Notes under the pieces: model-generated
What the model was told of the DNA's origin: nothing
What the model saw: only the letters and a program-made list of their open reading frames with translations
Database searches by the model: none
In this document: one piece after another, positions 36,839 through 45,800 of the stretch
Layout of the letters: every line of letters begins with the position of its first letter
How positions within the stretch are numbered: position 1 is the first letter of the stretch
Source of the DNA: Paenibacillus elgii NBRC 100335
Lineage (GTDB): Bacteria; Bacillota; Bacilli; Paenibacillales; NBRC-103111
Reading direction: 5' to 3'
DNA: 64,000 bases
Assembly: GCF_004000865.1 (NCBI RefSeq)
Contig: NZ_BIMB01000005.1
Location: 206,771-270,770 of the forward strand
Translations under genes and position numbers: made by a program

Positions 36839-38101
36839 TTATTTCAACGAAGGCAAAATCCGGCCCGTCACCTCGCCAAATCCGATGCGGTACCCGTCGC
36901 CTTGCGCGTAGCCGGTCATGGTCAGCCGGTCGCCGTCTTCCAGCCAGACTCGCTTGACGCCATCGCTTAATTGAAGCGGCTCCGCTCCGCGCCACGCCAA
37001 TTCCAGCATGCATCCGCGACTTGCCTTATCCGGTCCGCTGATTGTCCCGGAGGCAAGCAAATCCCCGGCCCGCAGGTTGCAGCCGCCTACCGTATGGTGA
37101 GCGATTTGCTGCGCCATGCTCCAATACAGGTATTTGACATTGCTCTCCGTGATCCGCTCCGCCTGCTTCATATCGGCGCTTTGCAGATACACTTCAAGCT
37201 TGATATCGAAGGAGTGCGCCCCCTCCTGCTTCAGATAAGGAAGCCGCTCCGGCTCCTGTCGGCTTCCGCGGATGCGGAACGGCTCCAAAGCATCGAGCGG
37301 CACGACCCAGGGCGAAATCGACGTCGCGAAATTTTTCGCGAGAAAAGGTCCGAGCGGCTGGTACTCCCAAGCCTGAATATCCCGGGCGCTCCAATCGTTG
37401 ACAAGCACCAGTCCGAAAATATGCTCCTCCGCCCGTTCGACAGGGATGGGAGTACCGAGCGGGTTGCCCGGACCCATAAACCACCCGATTTCCAGCTCAA
37501 AGTCCAGCTGGCGGCTCGGTCCGAATACAGGGGCCGCCGCATCCGGCGGCTTCATCTGCCCTTGCGGGCGGCGTACGTCGGTCCCGCTAAGTACGATCGA
37601 GCTGGCCCGGCCATGGTACCCGACCGGGAGATGGTGCCAGTTGGGCATTAAGGCGTTCTCTTTCCCCCGGAACATCGTTCCTACATTGAAGGCATGGTCC
37701 CGCGAAGCGTAAAAATCCGTATAATCGCCGATCTCTACAGGCAGCAGCAGCTCTGCATCCTTCTGCGGAAGCAAGGCGGCGGTCCGCAGCCCTGCGTTAT
37801 CCCGCAGCTCCGGCTCGTCAGCCGACAGCAGCCGCTGAATTTCCGCGCGAACCCGCTGCCAGACCGGGCGGCCGAGTGCCATAAAAGCGTTCAGCGACGC
37901 TTGATCGAATATTCCTTTTCCGGCTGCTTCCGTCTTCGCGAAGCAGCCCGCCTGATCGAGGACGGCAAGATCCAGAACATACTCCCCAATGGCCACGCCA
38001 ATCCGGGGAGGTCCGCCGTTACGGGAGCGGAACACGCCGTAGGGAAGATTTTGGATCGAAAAATGCGATTCCGGCGCAACCTCAACAAATGAGCGCAGCA
38101 T
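36839..38101 (-). CDS. fahA: Fumarylacetoacetase
   Basis: Hydrolyses fumarylacetoacetate to fumarate and acetoacetate, ending tyrosine degradation. The 420-residue protein has the small N-terminal FAH_N domain (SIQNLPYGVFRSRNGGPPRI) and the FAH catalytic domain with YTDFYASRDHAFNVG, PVGYHGRASS, ELEIGWFMGPGN, VLVNDWSARDIQAWEYQPLG and DLLASGTISGP. No separate maleylacetoacetate isomerase gene is visible, so isomerisation must be supplied elsewhere or occur with glutathione-independent chemistry. Confidence 0.95.
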   Translation of the reverse strand: MLRSFVEVAPESHFSIQNLPYGVFRSRNGGPPRIGVAIGEYVLDLAVLDQAGCFAKTEAAGKGIFDQASLNAFMALGRPVWQRVRAEIQRLLSADEPELRDNAGLRTAALLPQKDAELLLPVEIGDYTDFYASRDHAFNVGTMFRGKENALMPNWHHLPVGYHGRASSIVLSGTDVRRPQGQMKPPDAAAPVFGPSRQLDFELEIGWFMGPGNPLGTPIPVERAEEHIFGLVLVNDWSARDIQAWEYQPLGPFLAKNFATSISPWVVPLDALEPFRIRGSRQEPERLPYLKQEGAHSFDIKLEVYLQSADMKQAERITESNVKYLYWSMAQQIAHHTVGGCNLRAGDLLASGTISGPDKASRGCMLELAWRGAEPLQLSDGVKRVWLEDGDRLTMTGYAQGDGYRIGFGEVTGRILPSLK

Positions 38102-38117
38102 CTTTTAACGGCTCCTT

Positions 38118-39062
38118 TTATTCAATGGATTTTAACTCCCGCAGCTCGTCACGAGGCTCGTCGAAGCTGCAGCTTCCGTAGGAGCACAGCGCCTGATTGC
38201 GCAGCCTCCGCACCTCGTCGGCCGAAACGGTAAGCGTTCTCCAGCCTAACGCATCCGGCAGGAAGACGAAGCTGTCGGGATCCTTGTCTGCCAAAATTTC
38301 GGCGGTTTTGTCGCGGTTCAGCTTGTGGACATGCGCCAGCATCCCCGCGACAAATACGTTAAGGAAGCCGTGCATCTCGGTCTTCACTTCCTCCCGGTAC
38401 ATGCGAACCGGGTGATGAAGGCCGGCTGTGAACTTCAACGCCAATTGGCGGTCTCTGCACCCGACGAGGACGGCGGCCACCTGCTCCGGCGACGGAAACG
38501 CGTCGGAGGTGACGCCTCCGGTCCGCAGCTTTACGCCCGGCTGCATCCCGCCTTGGCTGGCGCAGCACTTCACCGCATCAAGGGCTTCTTCGATCCGGTT
38601 CCCCCAATCGCCGTTCAATGGAAGCGTCCATTCGAAGAACAGCCGGAGGCCGTGTTCCGATGCTCCGGCTGCAATCTCATCTAGTAGCCGACGGTCCGCG
38701 CCTGAAGGGGGAAGAGGAAGCTCCAGTACGTCGATGTTCACCGACGAACCATGCTTCCCCCGGAAAGCCTCCGTTTGCCGCAAAGTATCGTCAAGCAGTT
38801 GAAGGCATTCTTCCGCATCCCGGCTGCGGGTTCCAAGAACCGACAGCCGCAGCGGCCAGTCCCCGGAAAACATCGGCATATACGGAGACAGCTTCTCCAA
38901 TTGCGCGGAGGGAATGATGAACCGGCCCAGCATCCATGCGTCCCGTCCGTCCCGGTAAGCCGCGTAATTGCGTATGGCCTGCTCCAGAGGCAGGGCGGCG
39001 GGCGGAAATAACCCGGCATAATCGAGAAGCTGCTCCATCAAAGCTCTAGCGCTGGAAATCAT
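38118..39062 (-). CDS. Conserved protein of unknown function in the homogentisate cluster
   Basis: A 314-residue cytoplasmic protein I cannot assign. The end has features suggesting a barrel enzyme: VKLRTGGVTSDAFPSPEQ, LALKFTAGLHHPVRMY and a terminal SYGSCSFDEPRDEL. ATG 39062 gives a natural N-terminus (MISSARALMEQLLDYAGLFPP), although the frame is open 75 codons further into hppD. The SD is weak (GGCGGG). It sits exactly between hppD and fahA with 16 bases to fahA, so a role in homogentisate breakdown is likely. One hypothesis is the missing maleylacetoacetate isomerase step. Confidence 0.8.
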   Translation of the reverse strand: MISSARALMEQLLDYAGLFPPAALPLEQAIRNYAAYRDGRDAWMLGRFIIPSAQLEKLSPYMPMFSGDWPLRLSVLGTRSRDAEECLQLLDDTLRQTEAFRGKHGSSVNIDVLELPLPPSGADRRLLDEIAAGASEHGLRLFFEWTLPLNGDWGNRIEEALDAVKCCASQGGMQPGVKLRTGGVTSDAFPSPEQVAAVLVGCRDRQLALKFTAGLHHPVRMYREEVKTEMHGFLNVFVAGMLAHVHKLNRDKTAEILADKDPDSFVFLPDALGWRTLTVSADEVRRLRNQALCSYGSCSFDEPRDELRELKSIE

Positions 39063-39108
39063 GTGACGATTGCCCGCCTTTCCTTTAGCCTGTCGATTTG
39101 CAAGAAAA

Positions 39109-40224
39109 TTACAAGTTTCCGCGACGCGCTTGCTCTCTCTCGATCGATTCGAACAGCGCTTTGAAGTTACCTTCGCCGAACGTCGTCGCCCCTTTGCGCT
39201 GAATGATTTCGAAGAACAGGGTCGGGCGGTCAACGAGCGGCTTCGTAAAGATTTGCAGTAGGTACCCTTCCTCGTCACGGTCGACAAGAATGCGGTATTG
39301 CTTCAGTTTCTCGATATCTTCGTCGATCTTGCCGACCCGATCCGCCAGCTCATCATAGTACGTATCCGGCGTATCCAGGAATTCCACGCCGTTTTCCTTC
39401 AGCACCTTCACGGTTGTAATAATATCGTTGGTCAATAAAGCTGCGTGCTGCACCCCAGGGCCGTTGTAAAACTCCAAATATTCTTCGATTTGCGACTTGC
39501 GCTTACCGGTTGCGGGCTCGTTAATCGGCATTTTGATCCGGCCGCCGTTGCAAATGACTTTGGACATCAAAGCCGAATATTCCGTGCTGATATCTTCATC
39601 ATCGTAATGAATCATTTCCTTGAAGCCCATGACCTTCTCGTAGTAGGACACCCATTCGTTCATTTCCTCGACGTTACCGACGACATGGTCGATTCCGATA
39701 AGACCCGCATCCTGATACGGAAACGAGAAGTTGACGGGCTGATATCCCGGCGCAAACAAGCCCTTATAGTTCTTGCGGTCCACGAGGGTATGCACCGTAT
39801 CGCCGTACGTGCCGATGATGGCTTTTTTGTAGGTGCCGTGTTCGTCCGTTAGCACCTGCGGCGCCATCACGGGAATGCCGCCTCTGGAAATCGCCTCCGC
39901 GTAAGCCTTTTCAACGTCGTCAACCCGAAACGCGACATCCTTCGTTCCTTCGCCATGCTTCTTGATAAATTCCGTGACCGGGTGGTCCTCCTGAAGCGAG
40001 CCCGTCACCACAAAGCGGATTTTCCGCTGCTCCAGCACATAGGACACGCGATCGCGCTGACCGGTTTCCAGCCCGGCGAAGGCGACAAGCTTGAACCCGA
40101 AGGCCCGGCTCATATAATAGGCAGCCTGCTTCGCGTTGCCAACGTAAAATTCCATATATTCAAAATCCTCGATCGGGAAAAAATCTTGCTGCAGCTCGCT
40201 AACTAAGGTAGTATCCATTTCCAT
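39109..40224 (-). CDS. hppD: 4-hydroxyphenylpyruvate dioxygenase
   Basis: Non-haem iron dioxygenase converting 4-hydroxyphenylpyruvate to homogentisate; 371 residues with two vicinal-oxygen-chelate modules. The iron ligands are visible: His in LIGIDHVVGNV, His in GPGVQHAALLT and Glu in PTLFFEIIQRKG. N-terminal FEYMEFYVGNAKQAAYY is also typical. ATG 40224 follows a GGAGG site. Second enzyme of the pathway after deamination of Tyr or Phe. Confidence 0.96.
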   Translation of the reverse strand: MEMDTTLVSELQQDFFPIEDFEYMEFYVGNAKQAAYYMSRAFGFKLVAFAGLETGQRDRVSYVLEQRKIRFVVTGSLQEDHPVTEFIKKHGEGTKDVAFRVDDVEKAYAEAISRGGIPVMAPQVLTDEHGTYKKAIIGTYGDTVHTLVDRKNYKGLFAPGYQPVNFSFPYQDAGLIGIDHVVGNVEEMNEWVSYYEKVMGFKEMIHYDDEDISTEYSALMSKVICNGGRIKMPINEPATGKRKSQIEEYLEFYNGPGVQHAALLTNDIITTVKVLKENGVEFLDTPDTYYDELADRVGKIDEDIEKLKQYRILVDRDEEGYLLQIFTKPLVDRPTLFFEIIQRKGATTFGEGNFKALFESIEREQARRGNL

Positions 40225-40353
40225 TTTTATAACCTCCTAGAATAATATTCCTTATTGTTAAGGCTATTATATGGCAAACTTGTGAACTCTTCAAAAACGT
40301 TCAATGCTGTATGCGCGTGTCGACGCGAAATCGCTTTAGTACGTTAAATGAGG

Positions 40354-40581
40354 TTAGTCAGCTTCGGAGGCGGCCGCTTTCAGAAGCTGGTCCAGCAGCT
40401 CTTCATCATCGTTCAACACGATAATTTGTTGATCCACTTTCACGAAGCGCTCCAAGTAACATTGCCCGCAATTGCCCAAACAGTCCTTCACCACAATATC
40501 AACGGAACCGTCGCGCGATATTTGTTTTAAAGCTTCCGATTTGGTCAGCTCATTCGAGCTGCACAGCTTGACGGTAGCCAT
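40354..40581 (-). CDS. DUF1450 small cysteine-containing protein
   Basis: A 75-residue protein of the DUF1450 type. Cysteines occur in KLCSSNEL and in CLGNCGQCY, arranged like a thioredoxin-like ferredoxin site. Related proteins in bacilli (YuzB) are uncharacterised. It lies between the amino-acid dehydrogenase and hppD genes on the same strand, so it is probably part of the catabolic operon. A [2Fe-2S] or redox role is a guess from the Cys pattern. Confidence 0.82.
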   Translation of the reverse strand: MATVKLCSSNELTKSEALKQISRDGSVDIVVKDCLGNCGQCYLERFVKVDQQIIVLNDDEELLDQLLKAAASEAD

Positions 40582-40635
40582 CAGAACAAGCCTCCCGGAA
40601 AATCGTAATTAGGTCTCCGTGCTTCCTACCTGCGG

Positions 40636-41796
40636 TTAGTGGCGGATTTGCCATTTGGCGCGCTTTCTGGGGGAGAAGAAGCTGTTTCTTCCTTTTCTGG
40701 ATTGAATTCGCTGCTCGCAGATCAGATTCGCCGCTTCAACCGTCGTGATGTTTTTTTCCTTGGCTTCCGAGAATACGCGGAGCAGCGAATGATAGATCGC
40801 TTTCGTTTTGGCCAATACTCTGTCTTTGTTCGGTCCGTAAAGCTCATCCGATACTTGCATGATTCCGCCGCTGTTGACCACGTAATCGGGAGCGTAAAGG
40901 ATACCTCTTCGTTTTAGTTCAAGGGCATGGCTCTCATGAAGCAGCTGATTGTTCGCTGCGCCTGCGATCGCTCGGACCTTGAGCTGCCCGATCGTTTGAT
41001 CGTTGATAATGCCGCCGACAGCGCACGGAACGAAGAAGTCGGCCTCCACGCCGTAAATCTCTTCTCCTTTCACGTCGGTCGCGGTTCTGCCAAGCTTACC
41101 GGCTCTTTCCACAATTTGATCTACCGCGGTTTGATCCACATCGGTCACATAGAGATCGGCTCCTTCCTGCAGCAAATGCTCGGCGACTTTAAAGCCGACC
41201 TTCCCCAAGCCTTGAATCGCAAACCGCTTGCCGCTCAACTCCTCATGCCCCCATAACGTCCGGGCTACAGCTTTCATGCTGTACAGAACGCCCAAAGCCG
41301 TCGGAATCGACGTTTCTCCCCCGCCGCCATATTCCTCGGGCAGCCCGGCGATGCAATTCGTCTCCTTGCAGGCATGGACGAAATCGTCCAGCACCGTGCC
41401 CATATCCGTCCCGGTATAAAATCTCCCGTTCAACGAATCGATAAATTGTCCGTAAGCCCGGAACAATTCCGGGGTTTTATCTTTGGCCGGATCCCCGATG
41501 ATGACCGCTTTTCCCCCGCCGAAGTCCACATCAGCCGCTGCGCATTTATAGGTCATCGCCTTCGATAAACGCAGAACGTCCTCCAGCGCTTCCTCGACGG
41601 TAGCATAAGGCCTCATCCGCGTTCCTCCCAAAGCCGGGCCGAGCGTCGTATCGTGGATGGCGATAATCGCTTTCAAGCCCGTGGCGGGGTCGTTGCAAAA
41701 CAGCACCTGCTCATGCTCCTGCATTTTCTCGAACAAGTCGGTCATACGCGAGGACGCCGACGGTTGGATCTCGGATAATAACGCTGCATTGTTCAT
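40636..41796 (-). CDS. Amino-acid dehydrogenase (Phe/Leu/Val type)
   Basis: NAD-dependent oxidative deaminase of 386 residues. The substrate Lys region is [15 protein letters not shown] and [20 protein letters not shown], and the Rossmann fold is [15 protein letters not shown]. The family deaminates phenylalanine, leucine or valine, which are hard to separate by eye. Position at the head of a tyrosine/homogentisate cluster favours phenylalanine or tyrosine as the substrate, giving phenylpyruvates. AGGAGG precedes ATG 41796. A CcpA-type cre lies 41-54 bases upstream. Confidence 0.9.
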   Translation of the reverse strand: MNNAALLSEIQPSASSRMTDLFEKMQEHEQVLFCNDPATGLKAIIAIHDTTLGPALGGTRMRPYATVEEALEDVLRLSKAMTYKCAAADVDFGGGKAVIIGDPAKDKTPELFRAYGQFIDSLNGRFYTGTDMGTVLDDFVHACKETNCIAGLPEEYGGGGETSIPTALGVLYSMKAVARTLWGHEELSGKRFAIQGLGKVGFKVAEHLLQEGADLYVTDVDQTAVDQIVERAGKLGRTATDVKGEEIYGVEADFFVPCAVGGIINDQTIGQLKVRAIAGAANNQLLHESHALELKRRGILYAPDYVVNSGGIMQVSDELYGPNKDRVLAKTKAIYHSLLRVFSEAKEKNITTVEAANLICEQRIQSRKGRNSFFSPRKRAKWQIRH

Positions 41797-41836
41797 CTCT
41801 ATTCCTCCTGAAACGATTCTCTACTCTCTACACAAA

Positions 41837-41850
41837 AGTAAACGTTTTCA
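41837..41850 (-). promoter_or_regulatory. Catabolite-responsive element (cre) upstream of the Phe/Tyr operon
   Basis: Minus-strand TGAAAACGTTTACT matches the cre consensus TGWAARCGYTWNCW at all 14 positions. It lies 41 bases upstream of the dehydrogenase start, where CcpA would block transcription when preferred sugars are available. Confidence 0.75.
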
Positions 41851-42113
41851 AAACTGCATGACGCTGCATTTCGAATCCATACGCTATGCTTTCATCTTAT
41901 GTGGAACACTCCTTTATGGTTTGGATAAAACAAGCTATAGTTCCTTTTTGTAACAGTTCAGATACTAAACTACCCCGATGAATCACGCAAACATCCCTTT
42001 TAACGCGCGTGTTCTTTGATGTTTCAGCACTTTTGCGCGTTGAATAAGATCAGTGCTCGTAACAAGGTCCTATCTCCAACTATACTAACTTTTATAAAAA
42101 TATTTGTAATATA
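41851..42113. other. Divergent intergenic region, no gene seen
   Basis: Holds the unassigned promoter of the aromatic-catabolism run (left) and the region upstream of the lanthipeptide promoter (right). Rich in A and T, without a supported reading frame. No two-component or quorum-sensing target box was recognised. Confidence 0.5.
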
Positions 42114-42142
42114 TTGACTATTATTATATTATTCGGTATATT
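42114..42142 (+). promoter_or_regulatory. Predicted sigma-A promoter of the lanthipeptide operon
   Basis: TTGACT (42114-42119), 17-base spacer, TATATT (42137-42142) in a very A/T-rich stretch. It precedes a leader of about 130 bases before the first precursor gene. Confidence 0.7.
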
Positions 42143-42148
42143 ATAGAC

Positions 42149-42195
42149 GAATGTGGATATGAATACATATTTTTGAATTTCATTCTTCCACATTC
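42149..42195 (+). other. 5'-terminal stem-loop of the lanthipeptide mRNA
   Basis: GAATGTGGA (42149-42157) pairs perfectly with TCCACATTC (42187-42195), with further imperfect pairing inside. It starts right at the expected transcription start, a position where stem-loops stabilise mRNA. Function inferred. Confidence 0.55.
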
Positions 42196-42281
42196 ACGTT
42201 TCTTTGCGGCAAGGCCAGGCGAAGGTGAAAGCGGTTCCAATCGGTTTAAAATTTTTTTACATTTGAAGGGAGAAGATACTT

Positions 42282-42476
42282 ATGGCAAACAACAATTTCG
42301 ATCTGGATGTCCAAGTGAAATCGGTTAATTCGGTAAACGCGAATTTTGGGCTTTACACGTCAGAATGCTATAGTTCTCAATGCTATTCTTCCAAATGTTA
42401 TTCCGATTCTTGCTATTCCTCCGACTGCTATACCGGCCGTCATATGTGCGGCTACACCCACGGCTACAGCTGCTAA
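42282..42476 (+). CDS. Class I lanthipeptide precursor 1, Tyr-type
   Basis: A 64-residue prepropeptide. The leader has the class I recognition box FDLD (residues 6-9) and continues through VKSVNSVN. The core, from about residue 24, has Cys at 29, 34, 39, 44 and 49 (exact period five), then 56 and 64. Tyr precedes Thr/Ser at 25, 30, 35, 40, 45 and 50; the repeat is C-Y-S-(S/D)-x. There are 13 Ser/Thr for seven Cys, allowing up to seven (methyl)lanthionines plus dehydro residues. The tail TGRHMCGYTHGYSC is shared with precursor 2. Leader cleavage site uncertain. GAAGGGAG precedes ATG 42282. Directly upstream of the second precursor and lanB. Confidence 0.93.
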   Translation: MANNNFDLDVQVKSVNSVNANFGLYTSECYSSQCYSSKCYSDSCYSSDCYTGRHMCGYTHGYSC

Positions 42477-42517
42477 TTTCATCCATTCATTCAGCTTTCG
42501 CCGGCTGCCGCAACAAA

Positions 42518-42544
42518 CTTCGGAGAAACATTCTCCGTTCGAAG
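42518..42544 (+). other. Hairpin between the two precursor genes
   Basis: CTTCGGAGAA (42518-42527) pairs with TTCTCCG..CGAAG (42531-42544) around loop ACA. The right arm touches the ribosome binding site of precursor 2 (GAAGGGAG). It lacks a T-run, so it may affect mRNA processing or translation rather than end transcription. Confidence 0.5.
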
Positions 42545-42557
42545 GGAGAAAATAGCT

Positions 42558-42749
42558 ATGGCAAACAACGTTTTCGACCTGGATGTTGAAGTGAAATCGG
42601 TAAACTCGGTAAACCAAAACATCGGCCTCTTCACGTCCGCTTGCTTTAGCTCTCAATGCTTCTCTTCCAAATGCTTCTCGGATACTTGCTTCAGCTCGAA
42701 CTGCTTTACCGGCAGACATCAGTGCGGCTACACCCACGGCAGCTGCTAA
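42558..42749 (+). CDS. Class I lanthipeptide precursor 2, Phe-type
   Basis: A 63-residue paralogue of precursor 1 with the same FDLD leader box and core layout: Cys at 29, 34, 39, 44, 49, 56 and 63. Every repeat-phase Tyr of precursor 1 (25, 30, 35, 40, 45, 50) is Phe here, whereas Tyr58 in the tail is unchanged. Other changes are small (SEC to SAC, SDSC to SDTC, SSDC to SSNC, HMC to HQC, one residue lost near the end). It has its own GAAGGGAG site. The two peptides may act together or target different surfaces. Both end in Cys. Confidence 0.93.
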   Translation: MANNVFDLDVEVKSVNSVNQNIGLFTSACFSSQCFSSKCFSDTCFSSNCFTGRHQCGYTHGSC

Positions 42750-42772
42750 ACTTTCGCATGTTCCTACAGCCT

Positions 42773-42804
42773 ACTTCGGAGGAACGTTCGCGTTCTTCCG
42801 AAGT
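42773..42804 (+). other. Strong hairpin between precursor 2 and lanB
   Basis: A 14-bp stem (42773-42786 with 42791-42804, one G-U pair) with a TTCG loop and no T-run. It could be a processing or partial termination site that keeps precursor mRNA in excess over lanB-lanT-lanC mRNA. Confidence 0.6.
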
Positions 42805-42839
42805 ATCTCTTACGACTCGATAACGGAAGGTGAGACGAC

Positions 42840-45800
42840 ATGTCAGTTCAAGTGGCCCCCTCTCAACCGACGCCAGCTCAAGCTCATCCAAGCGTTTTTC
42901 AGGCGCTTGATTTTTTTATTTTGAGGATGCCTTTATTGCCGGTGGAACGATTCCAGAACCTTTCTGTCGATCCAAATGAGGATGAAGCGCTTAGCCGCCA
43001 GCCATGGTTCGAGAAATTGGCCGCCTACGCCGAATTGCCTATCATCCGGGAAGCCATTGCCGTATCCAGCTTGCCGCTGCTTCAGGCCTTGCCCAATCTA
43101 ACCAACCAGGAGCATCCTCGCAAACAAGATCAGGCTGTAAAAGGCTTTCTGCGCTATTTGCTGCGCATGACCTCGCGTCCGACGCCTTTTGGTTTATTTT
43201 CTGGAGTATCATATGGAAATTTTGGGGAGCGGTATGCGTTCGAGCTTCAACCTGTAACGGCCCACGCCAAACGAGCCCGCCCGGATATGGAATGGCTGTT
43301 GAAAGTGCTGTCCGGCCTGGAGAGCCGATTTGACATCGTCAAGCAGTTAAAGGTCAGTCTCAATTGTTTGGCCTATCCCGTAGGCTCCCGCCTTTACCTG
43401 CCTTACCTGACCAAGTACGGCGTCAAGCAGAAAAGCAACAGCACGATGGAGAGCACCTCCGTTCGCCTTACTCCGGCTGTGAAGCAGGTGATGGAGCTTA
43501 CCCATCAGCCCCTCCCCTTTTGCGAATTGGCACTGAAGCTGCACAGCCAATTTTCCGATACGTCACTCGAGCAAATAAACCAATTTCTGTGGCAGCTGGT
43601 TCAGCAGGAAATCATCATTACGGACCTGCGACCGCCTCTCATGACCGCTTCGCCATTCGATTATGTACTGCGGCGTTTGGCCGATGTCACAGGCGTGGAA
43701 GACGAAAGAGCGAAGCTACAAACGGCCGCAGCCCTTATCGCAAGCTATAACCATACGGAAATCGGGCAAGGCGAGCCATTATACCATGAGCTTGTTGAGC
43801 ATATGAAATCCGTTGCCGAAGCGGATCATGTCCTGCAAGTGGACATGGCCCTCTCGATGGAGGCGTTAACCCTCCCCAAATCCGTTGCGCAGGAGATCGA
43901 GCGCGTCGGTGAAGTGCTGTGGCGAATCTCCGGGGAACGGCTGGGACTTTCGCATCTGGAAAGCTACCGAGCCGATTTCATGGAGAAATACGGGGCTTAC
44001 CGCGAGGTTCCCCTGCTGGAGCTGCTGGATGCAGACATCGGGCTTGGCGCTCCGGCTGGATATGAATATCCCCGGAGTAAACGCAAGGAAGACAACACCC
44101 CTTCTTTCGCCCAGCAAAAGAAAAAGATGCTGCTGACCCAATGGGTCATGACATGCCTCCAGCAGGGGCGGCAGGAATTGGAGCTGACCAACGACATGGT
44201 GACGCAGCTTGAACCTGTGCCGATGGAGGAAAAGTACGCGCCACGGTCGTTGGAATTGTATTTCGGCCTTGCCGCCCGATCCGGCCAAGCGGTGGAGGAG
44301 GGTGACTTTCTGCTGATTGCCGGAGGTACGACGGGCACCTACGGTGCAGGCAAATCCGTCGGCCGGTTTGTCGATTTGTTTGATTCCTCCTTTGTGGACA
44401 AGCTCAAGCAAATTGACCGATTGGAGCAAAAGCTTCAGCCCGAAGCGATTCTCGCCGAGCTCGTTTATTTTCCAGGAGACGGCCGAGCCGCTAACGTTGC
44501 TCTGAGCACGAATATTCGCGAATACGAAATCGACATCGGCACCAATTCAGCCAAAGATCCGGAGCATACAATCCCACTCTCCGATCTGGTTGTCGGCATT
44601 TCTTCGAGCGGTTTTTATTTGCGGTCTCTGGCAAGAAATCGAAAGGTCATTCCGGTGACAAACCATATGCTGAATACGTCGAACTCGCCTAATGTCTACC
44701 GGTTTTTGCGTGAGTTATCGATGGAAAACCAGCGCAACATCGATTTTTTCGAGTGGAACGAGCTGCGAACCTTTCCTTTTTTACCGCGGCTAAGGTACAG
44801 CAAAACGATCATTGCGGCGGCTTGCTGGAAGTTTAACGGGGACCTGCCGCCTTTTCACGGGAACATGACGGAGACGCAGTGGCGCCAGGCTTTTGATACG
44901 TACCGGAAGCAGTGGAATGTGCCGCGCTTTGTTTATTTGACCCAATCGGATAACCGCTTGCTGCTGGATCTCGACTCCCCGCTTCATCAGGACGAAGTGT
45001 ATCGGGATTATACGAAGCTCCAGCCTGGGGGGCAGATCGTCCTAACCGAAACCGGCTTTGCATTTGAGCATCTGCCCGAGAGTGCAGGCGGGCACTACGT
45101 GACCGAGTTTGTTTTTCCTCTCGTCAAACGGGACTTGCCGCAAGCTTCCTCGCAGCCGGATCTTGGCGGGGCTCTCGCCTCGCCTCCCATTCGCCTCGCG
45201 GAGAGATTGAAAATGCCGGGCAGCGAATGGCTGTATCTGAAATGGTACGGTTCGGATCATCGCGCCGACGCTTTTATCGGGGGGCCTCTGCTGGAGTTTT
45301 GCCGTCAGGCGGAGGAGCAAGGATGGGCGGCCGGCAGCTTCTTTATGCGCTATGCCGATCCCGATCCGCATCTTCGCTGGCGTTTCTGCGGTCATCCCGA
45401 GCAGCTTCACACCGTGCTGCTGCCGCAGCTGTACCGGTTTACGCGGCAGTGCGTGGAAGACGGACTGTTGTCCCGCCTGGTGATCGATACTTACGATCCG
45501 GAAATCGAGCGGTACGGGGGCCGGACGTTGATCGGGACAGCGGAGCGGCTGTTCTGTCTCGACAGCCGGGTCGTGGCTGAATGGATTCACGCCAGACAAT
45601 CGGGACACCTCAGTCTGAACCCGCACTTGCTGGCCGTCATCAGCGTCATTGACATCATGGAACGGTTCGGGCTGTCCTTTTCCGAGCAATTCGACTGGCT
45701 TAACACGATGGTACAGCACAAGGAGCATTTGGAGCTGTTCCGTCAGCATCGGCCATTTCTAATGAAATTCGGGGATGCCAGAGGAAACTTTGCCCAGCTT

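Noticed and set aside
42282..42749. Precursors as metallothionein-like or disulfide-rich peptides
   Set aside because: The FDLD leader box and the immediately downstream lanB, lanT and lanC genes make lanthipeptide precursors far more likely.
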